Of a stretch of 64,000 nt of DNA, positions 1 to 8,387 are shown piece by piece (the stretch's first letter is position 1; the number at the start of each line of letters is the position of its first letter). Position numbers and translations under genes: made by a program. Origin of the DNA: Thermoleophilia bacterium UBA2241 (GTDB lineage Bacteria > Actinomycetota > Thermoleophilia > UBA2241); NCBI GenBank assembly GCA_002347645.1, contig DDYF01000039.1:204-64203 (forward strand). Direction: 5' to 3'. The notes under the pieces are model-generated. The model was given only the letters and a program-made list of their open reading frames with translations. It was not told the DNA's origin and did not search any database.

Positions 1-31
1 GGCGACGCCCGCCTGCTCCTGTGCTGAAGCG

Positions 32-664
32 TCACCCCTCGGCGGGCTCGATCAGGCCGAAGTGCCCGTCGTCGCGCTTGTAGACCACGTTGGTGCGGTT
101 CGTCTCGGCGTTCGTGAACACGAAGAAGTCGTGGCCCACGAGCTCGAGCTGCAGCGTCGCCTCGATGACCGACATGGGCTTGAGGGCGAACTGCTTCGTC
201 TTGACGATGCGGCCGTTGTCGCCCGACGACACCAGCTCGTCGAGCTGCTCGGCGCCCGTGAGCTCCTGGGCGGGCAGACCAGCCGCCGCGGCCGTCGCCG
301 CCTCGGCCTCGACGACCGCCTCGCTGAACTTCTCGTGGTACTTGCGGTTCTTGCCGTGCACCTTGTCGTGGTACTTCTTGACGCGGCGCATCAGTTTGTC
401 GGTGACGAGGTCGATGGACGCGTACATGTCGGTCGAGCGCTCCTTCGCCCGGATGACAGGTCCGCGCGTGAAGATCGTGGCCTCGGACACGCAGGGCTCG
501 GGGATGCTCGGGTTCTTCTCGACCTTGAGCTCGAGCTCTACGCGGGTCACGTCATCGATCTTGCGCTCCTGCATGAGCTTGTGCACGCGGTGGATCTTCT
601 CTTCCGCGTACTCCTGCAGGGCATCGGTGACGGTGACGTTGCGGCCTTTGATCTGAGTTCTCAT
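32..664 (-). CDS. hpf: Long-form ribosome hibernation promoting factor
   Basis: About 210 residues with the two-domain layout of long HPF: an N-terminal RaiA/YfiA-like ribosome-binding domain (starts MRTQIKGRNVTVTDALQEY, roughly residues 1-105), a variable linker rich in Ala/Glu, and a C-terminal dimerisation domain containing the HDFFVFTNAET-type motif. The family dimerises 70S ribosomes into inactive 100S particles in stationary phase. I place the start at the second ATG (664) because the GAAGGAG ribosome-binding site lies 8 nt upstream of it but only 2 nt from the ATG at 670. The start overlaps the comF stop (ATGA), so the two are translationally coupled. Stop is TGA. Confidence 0.93.
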   Translation of the reverse strand: MRTQIKGRNVTVTDALQEYAEEKIHRVHKLMQERKIDDVTRVELELKVEKNPSIPEPCVSEATIFTRGPVIRAKERSTDMYASIDLVTDKLMRRVKKYHDKVHGKNRKYHEKFSEAVVEAEAATAAAAGLPAQELTGAEQLDELVSSGDNGRIVKTKQFALKPMSVIEATLQLELVGHDFFVFTNAETNRTNVVYKRDDGHFGLIEPAEG

Positions 665-1548
665 CGACATCGCTCCTTCAGGGTTGAGGTGTGCAGCGAT
701 GCACAGGACGGCGTCGCGTGCGGCGGCGCCGGGGTGTTGTTTGATGGGTGGGCGCGACGGGCCCGAACGGTGCGTGCAAAGGTGAAGGCGAGGAGGTCGG
801 TTCCGGTATGTTCCAGCGCTCGTGCGCAGTGGTTCAACGTCTCACCTGTGGTGTATACGTCGTCAACGATCACCACTCGCTTGAGAGTTCTTAATACCCT
901 ACTCGCATCCTCCCTCAACGCAAAGGCGTCGTTCACGTTGGCGGCCCGGGCGGCACGGTCCAGACCACTCTGGCGCACGCCGTGGCGGGTGCGCACGAGC
1001 AAGGGCGCGGCCGGGAGGCCCGCAAAGCGGGCGAGGCCGCGCCCCAGCAGCTCCGCCTGGTTGAAGCCGCGCTCGAGGCTCCGCTCGCGGTGGCCGGGCA
1101 CCCAGGTGACCAGGTCGACGGGCACCGCGCTGGTGCGGCGCACCGACGGCTGCGTGCCCGCCGCGTCGCCGGTGTCGTGCGTAACCCCGCAGGCGGCGGC
1201 GAACGCCGGCGCGGCCAGCGCCGCCATCTCGGCGGCCAGAGAGCGGAAGGCGCGGAACTTGCAGGCCGTCACGAGGGCCCGGGCCGGACCCTCGTACACG
1301 AACGCGGCCGCCGCCCGCGAGAAGGCCAGGTCACGGCCGCCGCACTCTGCGCAGGGCCCGACGCGCCCGCCGGCGCTGCCTGGGTCCGCCGCAGCGGGCG
1401 CGCCGCAGCGCGGGCAACGTCGCGCCGGCAGCTCGACGAGCTGCGCGGCGCACACGTCGCAGAGCCACGCGCCCGGCGTCCGGCAGACCACGCAGCGCCG
1501 CGGAAAGAGGAGGTCGACGAGCCCGTCGAACAGGCCGCGTGCGTCCAC
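661..1548 (-). CDS. comF: ComF family phosphoribosyltransferase-like protein
   Basis: 295 residues. The N-terminus carries paired cysteines (C19/C22, C30/C33, C45/C48) of the ComF zinc-binding double-zinc-ribbon, followed by a type I phosphoribosyltransferase domain with the PRPP loop VVIVDDVYTTGET near residues 220-235. In competent bacteria ComF takes part in DNA uptake; in most genomes its role is unproven. The C-terminal ~30 residues (Ser/Pro/His rich) are a lineage-specific tail. The GTG start lies 12 nt after the stop of the nucleotidyltransferase gene upstream, and the stop overlaps hpf. No com pilus genes are visible nearby, so a DNA-uptake role is not supported by context. Confidence 0.88.
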   Translation of the reverse strand: MDARGLFDGLVDLLFPRRCVVCRTPGAWLCDVCAAQLVELPARRCPRCGAPAAADPGSAGGRVGPCAECGGRDLAFSRAAAAFVYEGPARALVTACKFRAFRSLAAEMAALAAPAFAAACGVTHDTGDAAGTQPSVRRTSAVPVDLVTWVPGHRERSLERGFNQAELLGRGLARFAGLPAAPLLVRTRHGVRQSGLDRAARAANVNDAFALREDASRVLRTLKRVVIVDDVYTTGETLNHCARALEHTGTDLLAFTFARTVRARRAHPSNNTPAPPHATPSCASLHTSTLKERCR

Positions 1549-1560
1549 GTGGCGCGGCCT

Positions 1561-2706
1561 TCAGTCTTCGTGCGTGAGATCGCGACAGGCGTCGTCGGGG
1601 CCCACGCACGAGCGCGGTTCGACCCGTGCCCCGGCCGGGACGAGGGCGTGCGCCGCGACGTCTGAGCGGTCGCCGATGACGGCGTCTTCGTGCACGACCG
1701 CCTCGTGGTGCACCGTCACGTTGCGCCCCAGGATGCTCCCGGCGAGGCGCGCCCCGCGTCCCGCCTTGACGCCGTCCCAGTTGATGACGCCCTCAAGCAC
1801 GGCGCCGCGCTCGATGACACAGCCGTCGCCGACGATGAGCGGGCCGATGAGCTCGGCCTCGGCCTCGACGAGGCAGCCCGCGCCCAGGAGCAGCGGCGGC
1901 TCGAGGCGCACGCCGGGCTCGACGTGCGTGCCCTCGCCGATCCAGACCCTCGGCGCGATCTCGCGCCCCGGGACGTTGAGTCTCACGCGGCCAAGCAGAG
2001 CGTCGAAGTTGCTGAGGCGATACTGCTCGATGTTGCCGACGTCGTTCCAGTAGGTCTCGAGGGGCCAGACGTGGAAGGGCATGTCGCTCCGCAGCAGGGC
2101 CGGAAAGACGTCCTTTGCCCAGTCCACGAACGCTCCCTCGGGGATGAAGTCGAAGATGCCGGCCTCGAAGGCGTAGATGCCGCAGTTGCAGAGGTCGGAG
2201 AGCGCCTCCTCGGCCGGCGGCTTCTCTTGAAACCCGGTCACTCGTCCCCGCTCGTGGACGACGACGCCGTACAGGGACGGGTCGGCGACCCGCTTCACGG
2301 CCATGGTGCACACGCCGCCGGTCTCGCGATGGGCGGTGGCGAACTCCGTCAGGTCGATGTCGGTGAGACCGTCGCCGCTGACGACGACGAACGTGCCGTC
2401 GCCGAGGAACTCGCGGAACGCACCGACCCCTCCCGCCGTGCCGAGCAGCTCCTTCTCGAGGTTGTAGTGCAGCCCGACGCCGAAGTCGGAGCCGTCGCCG
2501 AAGTAGCCGCGGATCTTGTGCGGGTGGTAGTGCAGGTTGACGGCCGCTTCGTGAACGCCGTGCCGACGAAGCAGGTGCAGCATGTGCTCCATGACCGGGC
2601 GGTTGAGGATGGGGACCATCGGCTTGGGCATGAGGCCCGTCAGCGGCGAGAGCCGCGTGCCGAGGCCGGCCGCCATGATCATCGCCTTGAGGGGCGCGGC
2701 GCTCAC
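1561..2706 (-). CDS. Sugar nucleotidyltransferase with left-handed beta-helix
   Basis: 381 residues. N-terminal nucleotidyltransferase domain with the signature AAGLGTRLSPLTG and MPKPMVPI, then a C-terminal hexapeptide-repeat (left-handed beta-helix) region from about residue 260. This is the architecture of mannose-1-phosphate guanylyltransferase / glucose-1-phosphate thymidylyltransferase-like enzymes that make NDP-sugars for the envelope. The GTG start at 2706 overlaps the mtnA stop by 4 nt, which decides it over an earlier ATG. A second enzyme of the same family lies at 8388..9542; the sugar and nucleotide used by each cannot be told from sequence alone. Confidence 0.85.
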   Translation of the reverse strand: MSAAPLKAMIMAAGLGTRLSPLTGLMPKPMVPILNRPVMEHMLHLLRRHGVHEAAVNLHYHPHKIRGYFGDGSDFGVGLHYNLEKELLGTAGGVGAFREFLGDGTFVVVSGDGLTDIDLTEFATAHRETGGVCTMAVKRVADPSLYGVVVHERGRVTGFQEKPPAEEALSDLCNCGIYAFEAGIFDFIPEGAFVDWAKDVFPALLRSDMPFHVWPLETYWNDVGNIEQYRLSNFDALLGRVRLNVPGREIAPRVWIGEGTHVEPGVRLEPPLLLGAGCLVEAEAELIGPLIVGDGCVIERGAVLEGVINWDGVKAGRGARLAGSILGRNVTVHHEAVVHEDAVIGDRSDVAAHALVPAGARVEPRSCVGPDDACRDLTHED

Positions 2707-3863
2707 GGCCGCGCCTCTCCGGAGACGCAGGCGGGAGCAGCCGCGCACGCGGCGGCGAGCGCCGGTCCGAAGGGCGAGCGCAGCACGCCGGCCTCAGTGA
2801 CGATGGCCGTGATGTTGCCCGCCGGGGTGACGTCGAAGGCCGGGTGTCGCGCGCGGGCGCCGGCCGGCGCGACCTGTGCGCCACGGAACGAAGTGACCTC
2901 GTCTTCGGCGCGCTCTTCGATGGAGATGCCGGCGCCGGACGCGACCGTCAGGTCGACGGTCGAGAGCGGCGCCGCGACGTAGAACGGCACGCCGTGCTCC
3001 TTTGCCAGGACGGACACGGTGTACGTGCCGATCTTGTTGGCCGTGTCGCCGTTCACGGCGATGCGGTCGGCGCCGACCACCACCCCGTCGACCTCGCCGC
3101 GCGACATGAAGTGCCCGGCCATGTTGTCGGCGATGAGGCGGTAAGGGATGCCCTCGACCTCGAGCTCCCAGGCGGTGAGACGCGCGCCCTGCAGCCAGGG
3201 CCGGGTCTCGTCGACCCACACCGAGATGTCGCCATGGCGCCCATGCGCGGCGCGGATGACCCCGAGCGCCGTGCCGTACCCGGCGGTCGCGAGCGCGCCC
3301 GCGTTGCAGTGCGTGAGGACCCGGTCGCCCGCCGCGAAGAGGCCGGCGCCGTGGGCACCGATGGCGACGCAGCGCGCGACGTCGTCGTCGTGGATCGCCT
3401 GCGCGCGGGCGAGCAGCGCGGCCGCCACGGCCGCGGGCCTCGCCCGCTCGCCGCCCGCCGCGAGCTCGGCCTCCCACAGGGCGCGCATCTCGGCGATCGC
3501 CCAGGTCAGGTTGACCGCCGTCGGCCGGGTCGCGGCCAGGCCCGCGGCCGCCTCTTCGAGGGAGGCGCGGAAGGCGACCGCGTCTGGGTCGCTCGCAGCG
3601 GCGGCCCGAGCCGCGAGGGCCAGCCCGCCGGCCGCCGTGACGCCGATGGCCGGCGCCCCGCGCACCGTCATGTCGCGGATACGGTCGGCGACCTCGCGCC
3701 AGGTCTGACAGCGCACGTAGCGTTCGTCGTGCGGCAGGGCCAGCTGGTCGATGAGCACGACCTCGCCGGGCACGATCTCGACCGTGCGCACGCGCAGGCG
3801 GGTGCCCGCAAGCGCGCGCTCCACGCCCGACGCACCCGGCACGATGTCGGGTTTCACGTCCAT
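2703..3863 (-). CDS. mtnA: S-methyl-5-thioribose-1-phosphate isomerase
   Basis: 386 residues, typical full length. Has the eIF2B-like fold motifs of MtnA: RGAPAIGVTAAGG early, the catalytic region VLTHCNAGALATAGYGTALG around residue 180, and the GADRIAVNGDTANKIGTY motif with the catalytic Asp. It isomerises methylthioribose-1-phosphate to methylthioribulose-1-phosphate in methionine salvage. It sits directly after ahcY and a PNP-like gene, forming an AdoMet by-product recycling group. The rest of the classical salvage pathway (mtnB, D, C) is not in the window, so the fate of the product is open. Confidence 0.93.
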   Translation of the reverse strand: MDVKPDIVPGASGVERALAGTRLRVRTVEIVPGEVVLIDQLALPHDERYVRCQTWREVADRIRDMTVRGAPAIGVTAAGGLALAARAAAASDPDAVAFRASLEEAAAGLAATRPTAVNLTWAIAEMRALWEAELAAGGERARPAAVAAALLARAQAIHDDDVARCVAIGAHGAGLFAAGDRVLTHCNAGALATAGYGTALGVIRAAHGRHGDISVWVDETRPWLQGARLTAWELEVEGIPYRLIADNMAGHFMSRGEVDGVVVGADRIAVNGDTANKIGTYTVSVLAKEHGVPFYVAAPLSTVDLTVASGAGISIEERAEDEVTSFRGAQVAPAGARARHPAFDVTPAGNITAIVTEAGVLRSPFGPALAAACAAAPACVSGEARP

Positions 3864-3905
3864 GTCGTCACCACGCCTGCCCGGCGTCGTTCGTGCAGGT
3901 CACCC

Positions 3906-5168
3906 TCAGGTGCCCTGGTCCCACGAGGCGAGGTACTTGGCCTGCTCCTCGGTGAGGGTGTCGCAGGCCACCTCCATGGTCGCCAGCTTGAGGCGGGCGA
4001 TCTCGTCGTCGATGTCCTTGGGCACCACGTAGACCTTCTTCTCGAGGTCGGCGTGGTTCTTGACCATGTACTCGGCACTGAGCGACTGGTTGGCGAAGCT
4101 CATGTCCATGACCGCCGCAGGATGGCCCTCGGCCGCCGAAAGGTTGACCAGCCGCCCTTCGGCCAGCAGGTAGATGCGGCGCCCGTCGGCCATCGTGTAC
4201 TCGTCGACGAACTCGCGGATGGCGCGCTTCTTGACGGCCAGCTTCTCGAGCGCCGGGATGTCGATCTCGACGTTGAAGTGGCCGGTGTTGGCGACGATGG
4301 CGCCGTCCTTCATGACCTCGAAGTGCTCGCCGCGGATGACGTGGATGTCGCCGGTGGCCGTGACGAAGACGCTGGCGATCTTGGCGGCCTCGGCGATGGG
4401 CATGACACGGAAGCCGTCCATGACCGCCTCGAGCGCACGCAGCGGGTCGACCTCGAGCACGATCACGTCGGCGCCGTGGCCCTTCATACGCATCGCGAGC
4501 CCGCGACCGCACCAGCCGTACCCGGCGATGCAGACGGTGCTGCCGGCGATGAGGATGTTGGTCGCGCGGATGACCCCGTCGAGCGTGCTCTGCCCGGTGC
4601 CGTAGCGGTTGTCGAACATGTGCTTGGTGTTGGCCTCGTTGACGGCCACGATCGGGAACATGAGGCGGCCCTCGGCCTCGAGCGCCTTGAGCCGGATCAC
4701 GCCGGTGGTCGTCTCTTCGGTACCGCCGATGATGTCGGCCGCCATGTCGGGGCGCTCGCCGTGCAGGACCCCGATGACGTCGGCGCCGTCGTCCATGGTG
4801 ATGTTGGGCCGGTGGTCGACGCAGGCGTTGATGTGGTCGTAGTAGGTCTTGTCGTCCTCGCCCTTGATCGCGTACACGCGCACGCCGTAGTCCTTGACGA
4901 GGGCGGCGGCAACGTCGTCCTGCGTGCTGAGCGGGTTGCTGGCGCACAGGACGACGTCGGCGCCGCCCGCCACCAACGTGCGCATGAGGTTGGCCGTCTC
5001 GGTCGTGACGTGCAGGCAGGCGCCGATGCGCACGCCGTCGAGCGGCCGCTCCTTCGCGAAGCGCTCGCGGATGGCCTTGAGGACCGGCATGTGCATGTCG
5101 GCCCACTCGATGCGCAGGACGCCCTCGGGCGCCAGGCCGATGTCTCTGATGTCGTAGTCGGAACTCAC
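3906..5168 (-). CDS. ahcY: Adenosylhomocysteinase
   Basis: 420 residues. NAD-dependent S-adenosylhomocysteine hydrolase, converting SAH to homocysteine and adenosine. Visible family motifs are the NAD-binding GYGWCGRGLAMRMKGHGADV segment, the substrate-domain motif DGVRIGACLHVTTETANL, and the GHFNVEID/..AEGRLVNL C-terminal part. The start is GTG at 5168, with a GAGTGAGGG ribosome-binding site 8 nt upstream; the frame is open further upstream but lacks family residues. It has the shorter architecture of bacterial/archaeal enzymes without the extra insertion. Neighbours mtnA and a PNP-like protein fit AdoMet by-product salvage. Confidence 0.96.
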   Translation of the reverse strand: MSSDYDIRDIGLAPEGVLRIEWADMHMPVLKAIRERFAKERPLDGVRIGACLHVTTETANLMRTLVAGGADVVLCASNPLSTQDDVAAALVKDYGVRVYAIKGEDDKTYYDHINACVDHRPNITMDDGADVIGVLHGERPDMAADIIGGTEETTTGVIRLKALEAEGRLMFPIVAVNEANTKHMFDNRYGTGQSTLDGVIRATNILIAGSTVCIAGYGWCGRGLAMRMKGHGADVIVLEVDPLRALEAVMDGFRVMPIAEAAKIASVFVTATGDIHVIRGEHFEVMKDGAIVANTGHFNVEIDIPALEKLAVKKRAIREFVDEYTMADGRRIYLLAEGRLVNLSAAEGHPAAVMDMSFANQSLSAEYMVKNHADLEKKVYVVPKDIDDEIARLKLATMEVACDTLTEEQAKYLASWDQGT

Positions 5169-5179
5169 GGAAGAAGCCC

Positions 5180-5863
5180 TCACTCTCGTTCGCGGGCCGC
5201 CTGCACCAGGAGGCAGGCGGCGACCTTGAGACCGTAGAACGCCGCCGCGACGACCGCCGGCACGAGGCAATCGCTGTACGCCTCGGCCCCTGCCTCGGCG
5301 AGCGCGCGACGCTCGAACGGCGTGAGCCGGGAGGCGTCGCGCACCCCGGCCGTCACGACGTCCTCGGAGTATACCGGAGCACCCGCCGCGGCCCTAGCCG
5401 CGGCGGGTTGATATATGCCGGTCATGCAGGGAAAGGTGCGCGGCACGTCCGCCGGCCAGCGGCCGGTGAGCGGGCCGCGCAGCGCCAGGTTCACGTGGTC
5501 GCGCACGACGAGGACGTCCGCCGCGGCCGGCAATGGGCTCGGGAGGCGCGGAACGGCGGGCGGCGGAGGTGTCGCCGAGCGGCTCCCGGCACACTCGTCG
5601 CGCCACGCTCCCGGCACCACGAGACCGATCAGCCCCCTGCCGGCCAAGCCGCCGAGCAGGTCGAAGAGCGCGCCCGCGAACGGGACCTCCGGCCTGAGCT
5701 CGGAGCGCGTCAGGACGACGCGCTCGACGCCGGCGAAGAGCTCGGCGGCGAGCGGCGCAGCGCCCGCCTCGACGACAGCGAGGCGGACGGCCTCGTCGTC
5801 GACCACGCCGGCGCCGTTGTCCGCGCCCCCAGCGCCGCGTGCGCCGGAGTCGTCAGGCCTCAT
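5180..5863 (-). CDS. Divergent purine nucleoside phosphorylase-like protein
   Basis: 227 residues, shorter than the ~270 of PNP/MTA phosphorylase. The central segment VVRDHVNLALRGPLTG matches the DHINL...NPL substrate-site motif of PNPs, and the C-terminal part AEAGAEAYSDCLVPAVVAAA parallels the GADAVGMSTVPE region, but the Gly-rich phosphate loop (GSGLG type) at the N-terminus and the PGPxYET motif are not recognisable. Position before ahcY and mtnA suggests a role in splitting methylthioadenosine or adenosine, but the missing phosphate-binding loop leaves catalysis doubtful. The start ATG overlaps the stop of the isomerase gene upstream. Confidence 0.55.
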   Translation of the reverse strand: MRPDDSGARGAGGADNGAGVVDDEAVRLAVVEAGAAPLAAELFAGVERVVLTRSELRPEVPFAGALFDLLGGLAGRGLIGLVVPGAWRDECAGSRSATPPPPAVPRLPSPLPAAADVLVVRDHVNLALRGPLTGRWPADVPRTFPCMTGIYQPAAARAAAGAPVYSEDVVTAGVRDASRLTPFERRALAEAGAEAYSDCLVPAVVAAAFYGLKVAACLLVQAARERE

Positions 5864-6965
5864 CGCGCCGGCTCGCGCGCTCGCGCTTCATGCGACTGAT
5901 GACCCCGACGGGTGTCGGGTCCACACCGCGCAGCAGCGCGAGGTACAACGACACGTGGTCGCCGAGCGTCACGAGCGACAGGATGCGCGCCAGGGCGCTC
6001 ACTCCGCGCGTCTCGAGCCGCTCGACGGACACGTCGCAGGCGGCGATCGCCGCGGCGCTCAAGTCGACGCGGCGCGTGAGCCGCTCGTCGCCGTACCCGT
6101 CCGCGAGCAGCACGACGTGCCCCAGGGACGAGAGCGGTCCGCCGCCGCCCCACCCCTCCACCTCGTTGTGGTCGAGTTCGGGCAGTTCCGCGGAGAAGGC
6201 GTCCACCTTGGCGTTCTCGTTGAGTTGCGTCTTCCAGCGCCGCGCGACGGGGACGGTGACGCCGGCGCCGCACACGACCGCGACCTTGCCCGCGAGCCGG
6301 CGGGCGACGGCCTTGGCGAGGTTGGCGTCGTCGCCGACGGCGGGCGCCAGGGAGGCGGCGGCCTCCGCAAGCACGGCCGCCGCCTCCGCCACCTGGTCGG
6401 CCGCGGGCGCAACTAGACCGACGCGCTCCAGGGCTGCCAGCACGGGCATGGCGAGGTGGCCGAGCGCGGCGCGCGGCTGGAGTCCGGGCGACACGGCGAC
6501 CGTGGGCAGCCCCCGACCGGCGGCGAGCGCCATCAGCCGGCCACCCGACGTCACGCACAGCGGCGTGCAGCCGCGCGCCAGGGCGGCCTCGGTGGCCGCC
6601 AGCGTCTCCTCCGTGTCGCCCGAGTAGCTCACGGCCACGACCAGCGTGCCGGGGTCGACCCACGCGGGCAGCGCGTACCCCCTCACCACAGCGGTCGGGA
6701 CGGGTGGTTCACACGCCGCGAACACGAGGTCGGCGCCGATCGCGGAGCCGCCCATGCCGAGGACGGCGACGGCGGCCGGCCGCGCCGGCATCGCCGGCGT
6801 GGCGCCGCCCGCCCCGTCGCCGACGGCCGCGGCGGCGAGCCGGCGGCGCGCCCCCTCGTACCCGTCGCCGACCTGTCGCGCCAGGCCGGCGATGGCGCCG
6901 AGCATGTCGCTCGCGTCGACCTCGGCGACCCGCGCCGGTCCCAGGTCCGTCATCGCGTGGCCCAC
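5853..6965 (-). CDS. Bifunctional phosphoglucose/phosphomannose isomerase (SIS domain)
   Basis: 370 residues. Double SIS-fold protein with the sugar-phosphate motif GMGGSAIGADLV near residue 75 and VAVSYSGDTEET (SYSG[ND]T signature of PGI/PMI bifunctional enzymes); the C-terminal PF10432-type region is present. Interconverts glucose-6-P or mannose-6-P with fructose-6-P. The GTG at 6965 follows an AGGGGGTG ribosome-binding site at 5 nt; the internal ATG 12 nt later is an alternative. Lies between phosphomannomutase and the PNP-like gene, consistent with supplying mannose phosphates for the two nucleotidyltransferases. Confidence 0.88.
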   Translation of the reverse strand: MGHAMTDLGPARVAEVDASDMLGAIAGLARQVGDGYEGARRRLAAAAVGDGAGGATPAMPARPAAVAVLGMGGSAIGADLVFAACEPPVPTAVVRGYALPAWVDPGTLVVAVSYSGDTEETLAATEAALARGCTPLCVTSGGRLMALAAGRGLPTVAVSPGLQPRAALGHLAMPVLAALERVGLVAPAADQVAEAAAVLAEAAASLAPAVGDDANLAKAVARRLAGKVAVVCGAGVTVPVARRWKTQLNENAKVDAFSAELPELDHNEVEGWGGGGPLSSLGHVVLLADGYGDERLTRRVDLSAAAIAACDVSVERLETRGVSALARILSLVTLGDHVSLYLALLRGVDPTPVGVISRMKRERASRRDEA

Positions 6966-6984
6966 GTCGTCACCCCCTGTCACG

Positions 6985-8334
6985 TCAGGCGCCGCGGATG
7001 ACGCCGAGCACCAGGTCACGCTTCTCCTCCATGAGCTCGCGGCTGTCGGCGCCGAGGTTCAGGCGCACCAGCGGCTCGGTGTTGGACGGGCGCACGTTGA
7101 AGTGCCAGCGCTCGTAGTCGACCGACACACCGTCGAGCTTCGTGACCTCGCCGTCGCCGAACTCCTGCTCGAGCCGGGCGAGCACGCTGCCGACGTCGTC
7201 CACAGTCGAGTTGATCTCGCCCGAGATGAAGTACCGATCGCGCAGCGGTTCGAGCAGCTCGGCCATCGTCGCGCCCTTGCGCGAGAGCAGATCGAGGACG
7301 AGCAGCGCGGGGATGAACCCGGAGTCGGCGTTGTGGTTGTCGCGGAAGTAGTAGTGGCCCGAGACCTCGCCGCCGAAGAGCACCGGCTCGCGCCGCATGC
7401 GCTGCTTGAAGAAGGCGTGACCGACGCGGTTCATCAGGGGCACGCCGCCGTTCGCCCGGATCGTGTCCGGCACGGCGCGGCTGGCGCGCAGGTCGTACAG
7501 GATGGCCGCGCCGGGACGGCTCGCGAGGAGAGCCTCGGCGAGCAGCGCGGTCACGAAGTCGCCGGGCACGAACTCGCCCGCCTCGTCGATGAAGAAGCAG
7601 CGGTCGGCGTCGCCGTCCCAGGCGATGCCCAGGTCCGCCTTCTCGGCGACCACGCGCTCGCGGATCTCGCGGCTGTTCTCCTCGAGCAGCGGGTTGGGCT
7701 CGTGATTGGGGAAGGTCCCGTCGACCTCGAAGTACATGGGCACCGTCACGAGCGGCGTCTCGCCGAAGACCAGCGGGGCCAGCCTGCCGGCCACGCCGTT
7801 GGCCGCGTCCATGACCACCTTGAGTGGACGGAAGGCGAACGCGTCGGCGAACCCGTGCAGGTGCTCCACGTAGGAGGGGTACAGGTCCTCCGTCGCAAGC
7901 TCGGTCGTCGGGGGCGCCGCCGGGAGCTCGCCCAGGGCGAGCGTCCGGCGGCGCAGCTCGGGCATGCCCTGCTCGCCCGAGAGTGGCAGGGCGCCCTCAC
8001 CGACGAGCTTCATCCCGTTGTACTGGGGCGGGTTGTGCGAGGCCGTGATCATCGCGCCGCCGTCGAGGGCCCGGTCGGCGACGCCGAAGTAGAGCATCTC
8101 GGTCGCCACCAGCCCCACGTCGACGACCGATGCTCCGGCGGCGGCCGCCCCGGCGGCGAACGCCTCAAGGAGGCCACGCGACGACGGCCTGGGGTCCATC
8201 CCGGCCGCCAGTGCGCGTGCCCCGAGCTGCTGGGTGAGGGCGAACCCGATGCGTTCGGCTGTGTCCTCGTCGAGTTCCGACGGGTAGAGGCCGCGCACGT
8301 CGTACGCCTTGAAGATAGCCTCGGGTATCGGCAT
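6985..8334 (-). CDS. Phosphomannomutase/phosphoglucomutase
   Basis: 449 residues, four-domain alpha-D-phosphohexomutase. The phosphoserine loop TASHNPPQYNG has catalytic Ser at about residue 99, the Mg-binding loop WDGDADRC is present, the sugar-binding loop FGGEVSGHYYF is intact, and the C-terminal phosphate-binding RPSNTEPLVRLN motif closes the protein. It converts mannose/glucose 6-phosphate to the 1-phosphate. The start is ATG at 8334, behind an AGGAGG ribosome-binding site; upstream codons in the same frame overlap the preceding gene and are not coding. Neighbouring nucleotidyltransferases would use its product. Confidence 0.93.
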   Translation of the reverse strand: MPIPEAIFKAYDVRGLYPSELDEDTAERIGFALTQQLGARALAAGMDPRPSSRGLLEAFAAGAAAAGASVVDVGLVATEMLYFGVADRALDGGAMITASHNPPQYNGMKLVGEGALPLSGEQGMPELRRRTLALGELPAAPPTTELATEDLYPSYVEHLHGFADAFAFRPLKVVMDAANGVAGRLAPLVFGETPLVTVPMYFEVDGTFPNHEPNPLLEENSREIRERVVAEKADLGIAWDGDADRCFFIDEAGEFVPGDFVTALLAEALLASRPGAAILYDLRASRAVPDTIRANGGVPLMNRVGHAFFKQRMRREPVLFGGEVSGHYYFRDNHNADSGFIPALLVLDLLSRKGATMAELLEPLRDRYFISGEINSTVDDVGSVLARLEQEFGDGEVTKLDGVSVDYERWHFNVRPSNTEPLVRLNLGADSRELMEEKRDLVLGVIRGA

Positions 8335-8387
8335 GTCCCCTCCTCGTGGCCGGCGGTCCGGCGCGCCCCGAGACCCGTGGGGCGTGC

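Noticed and set aside
5364..5375. TATACT-like box inside the PNP-like gene
   Set aside because: Lies within coding sequence of a tightly coupled operon; no start site or gene follows that would need it.
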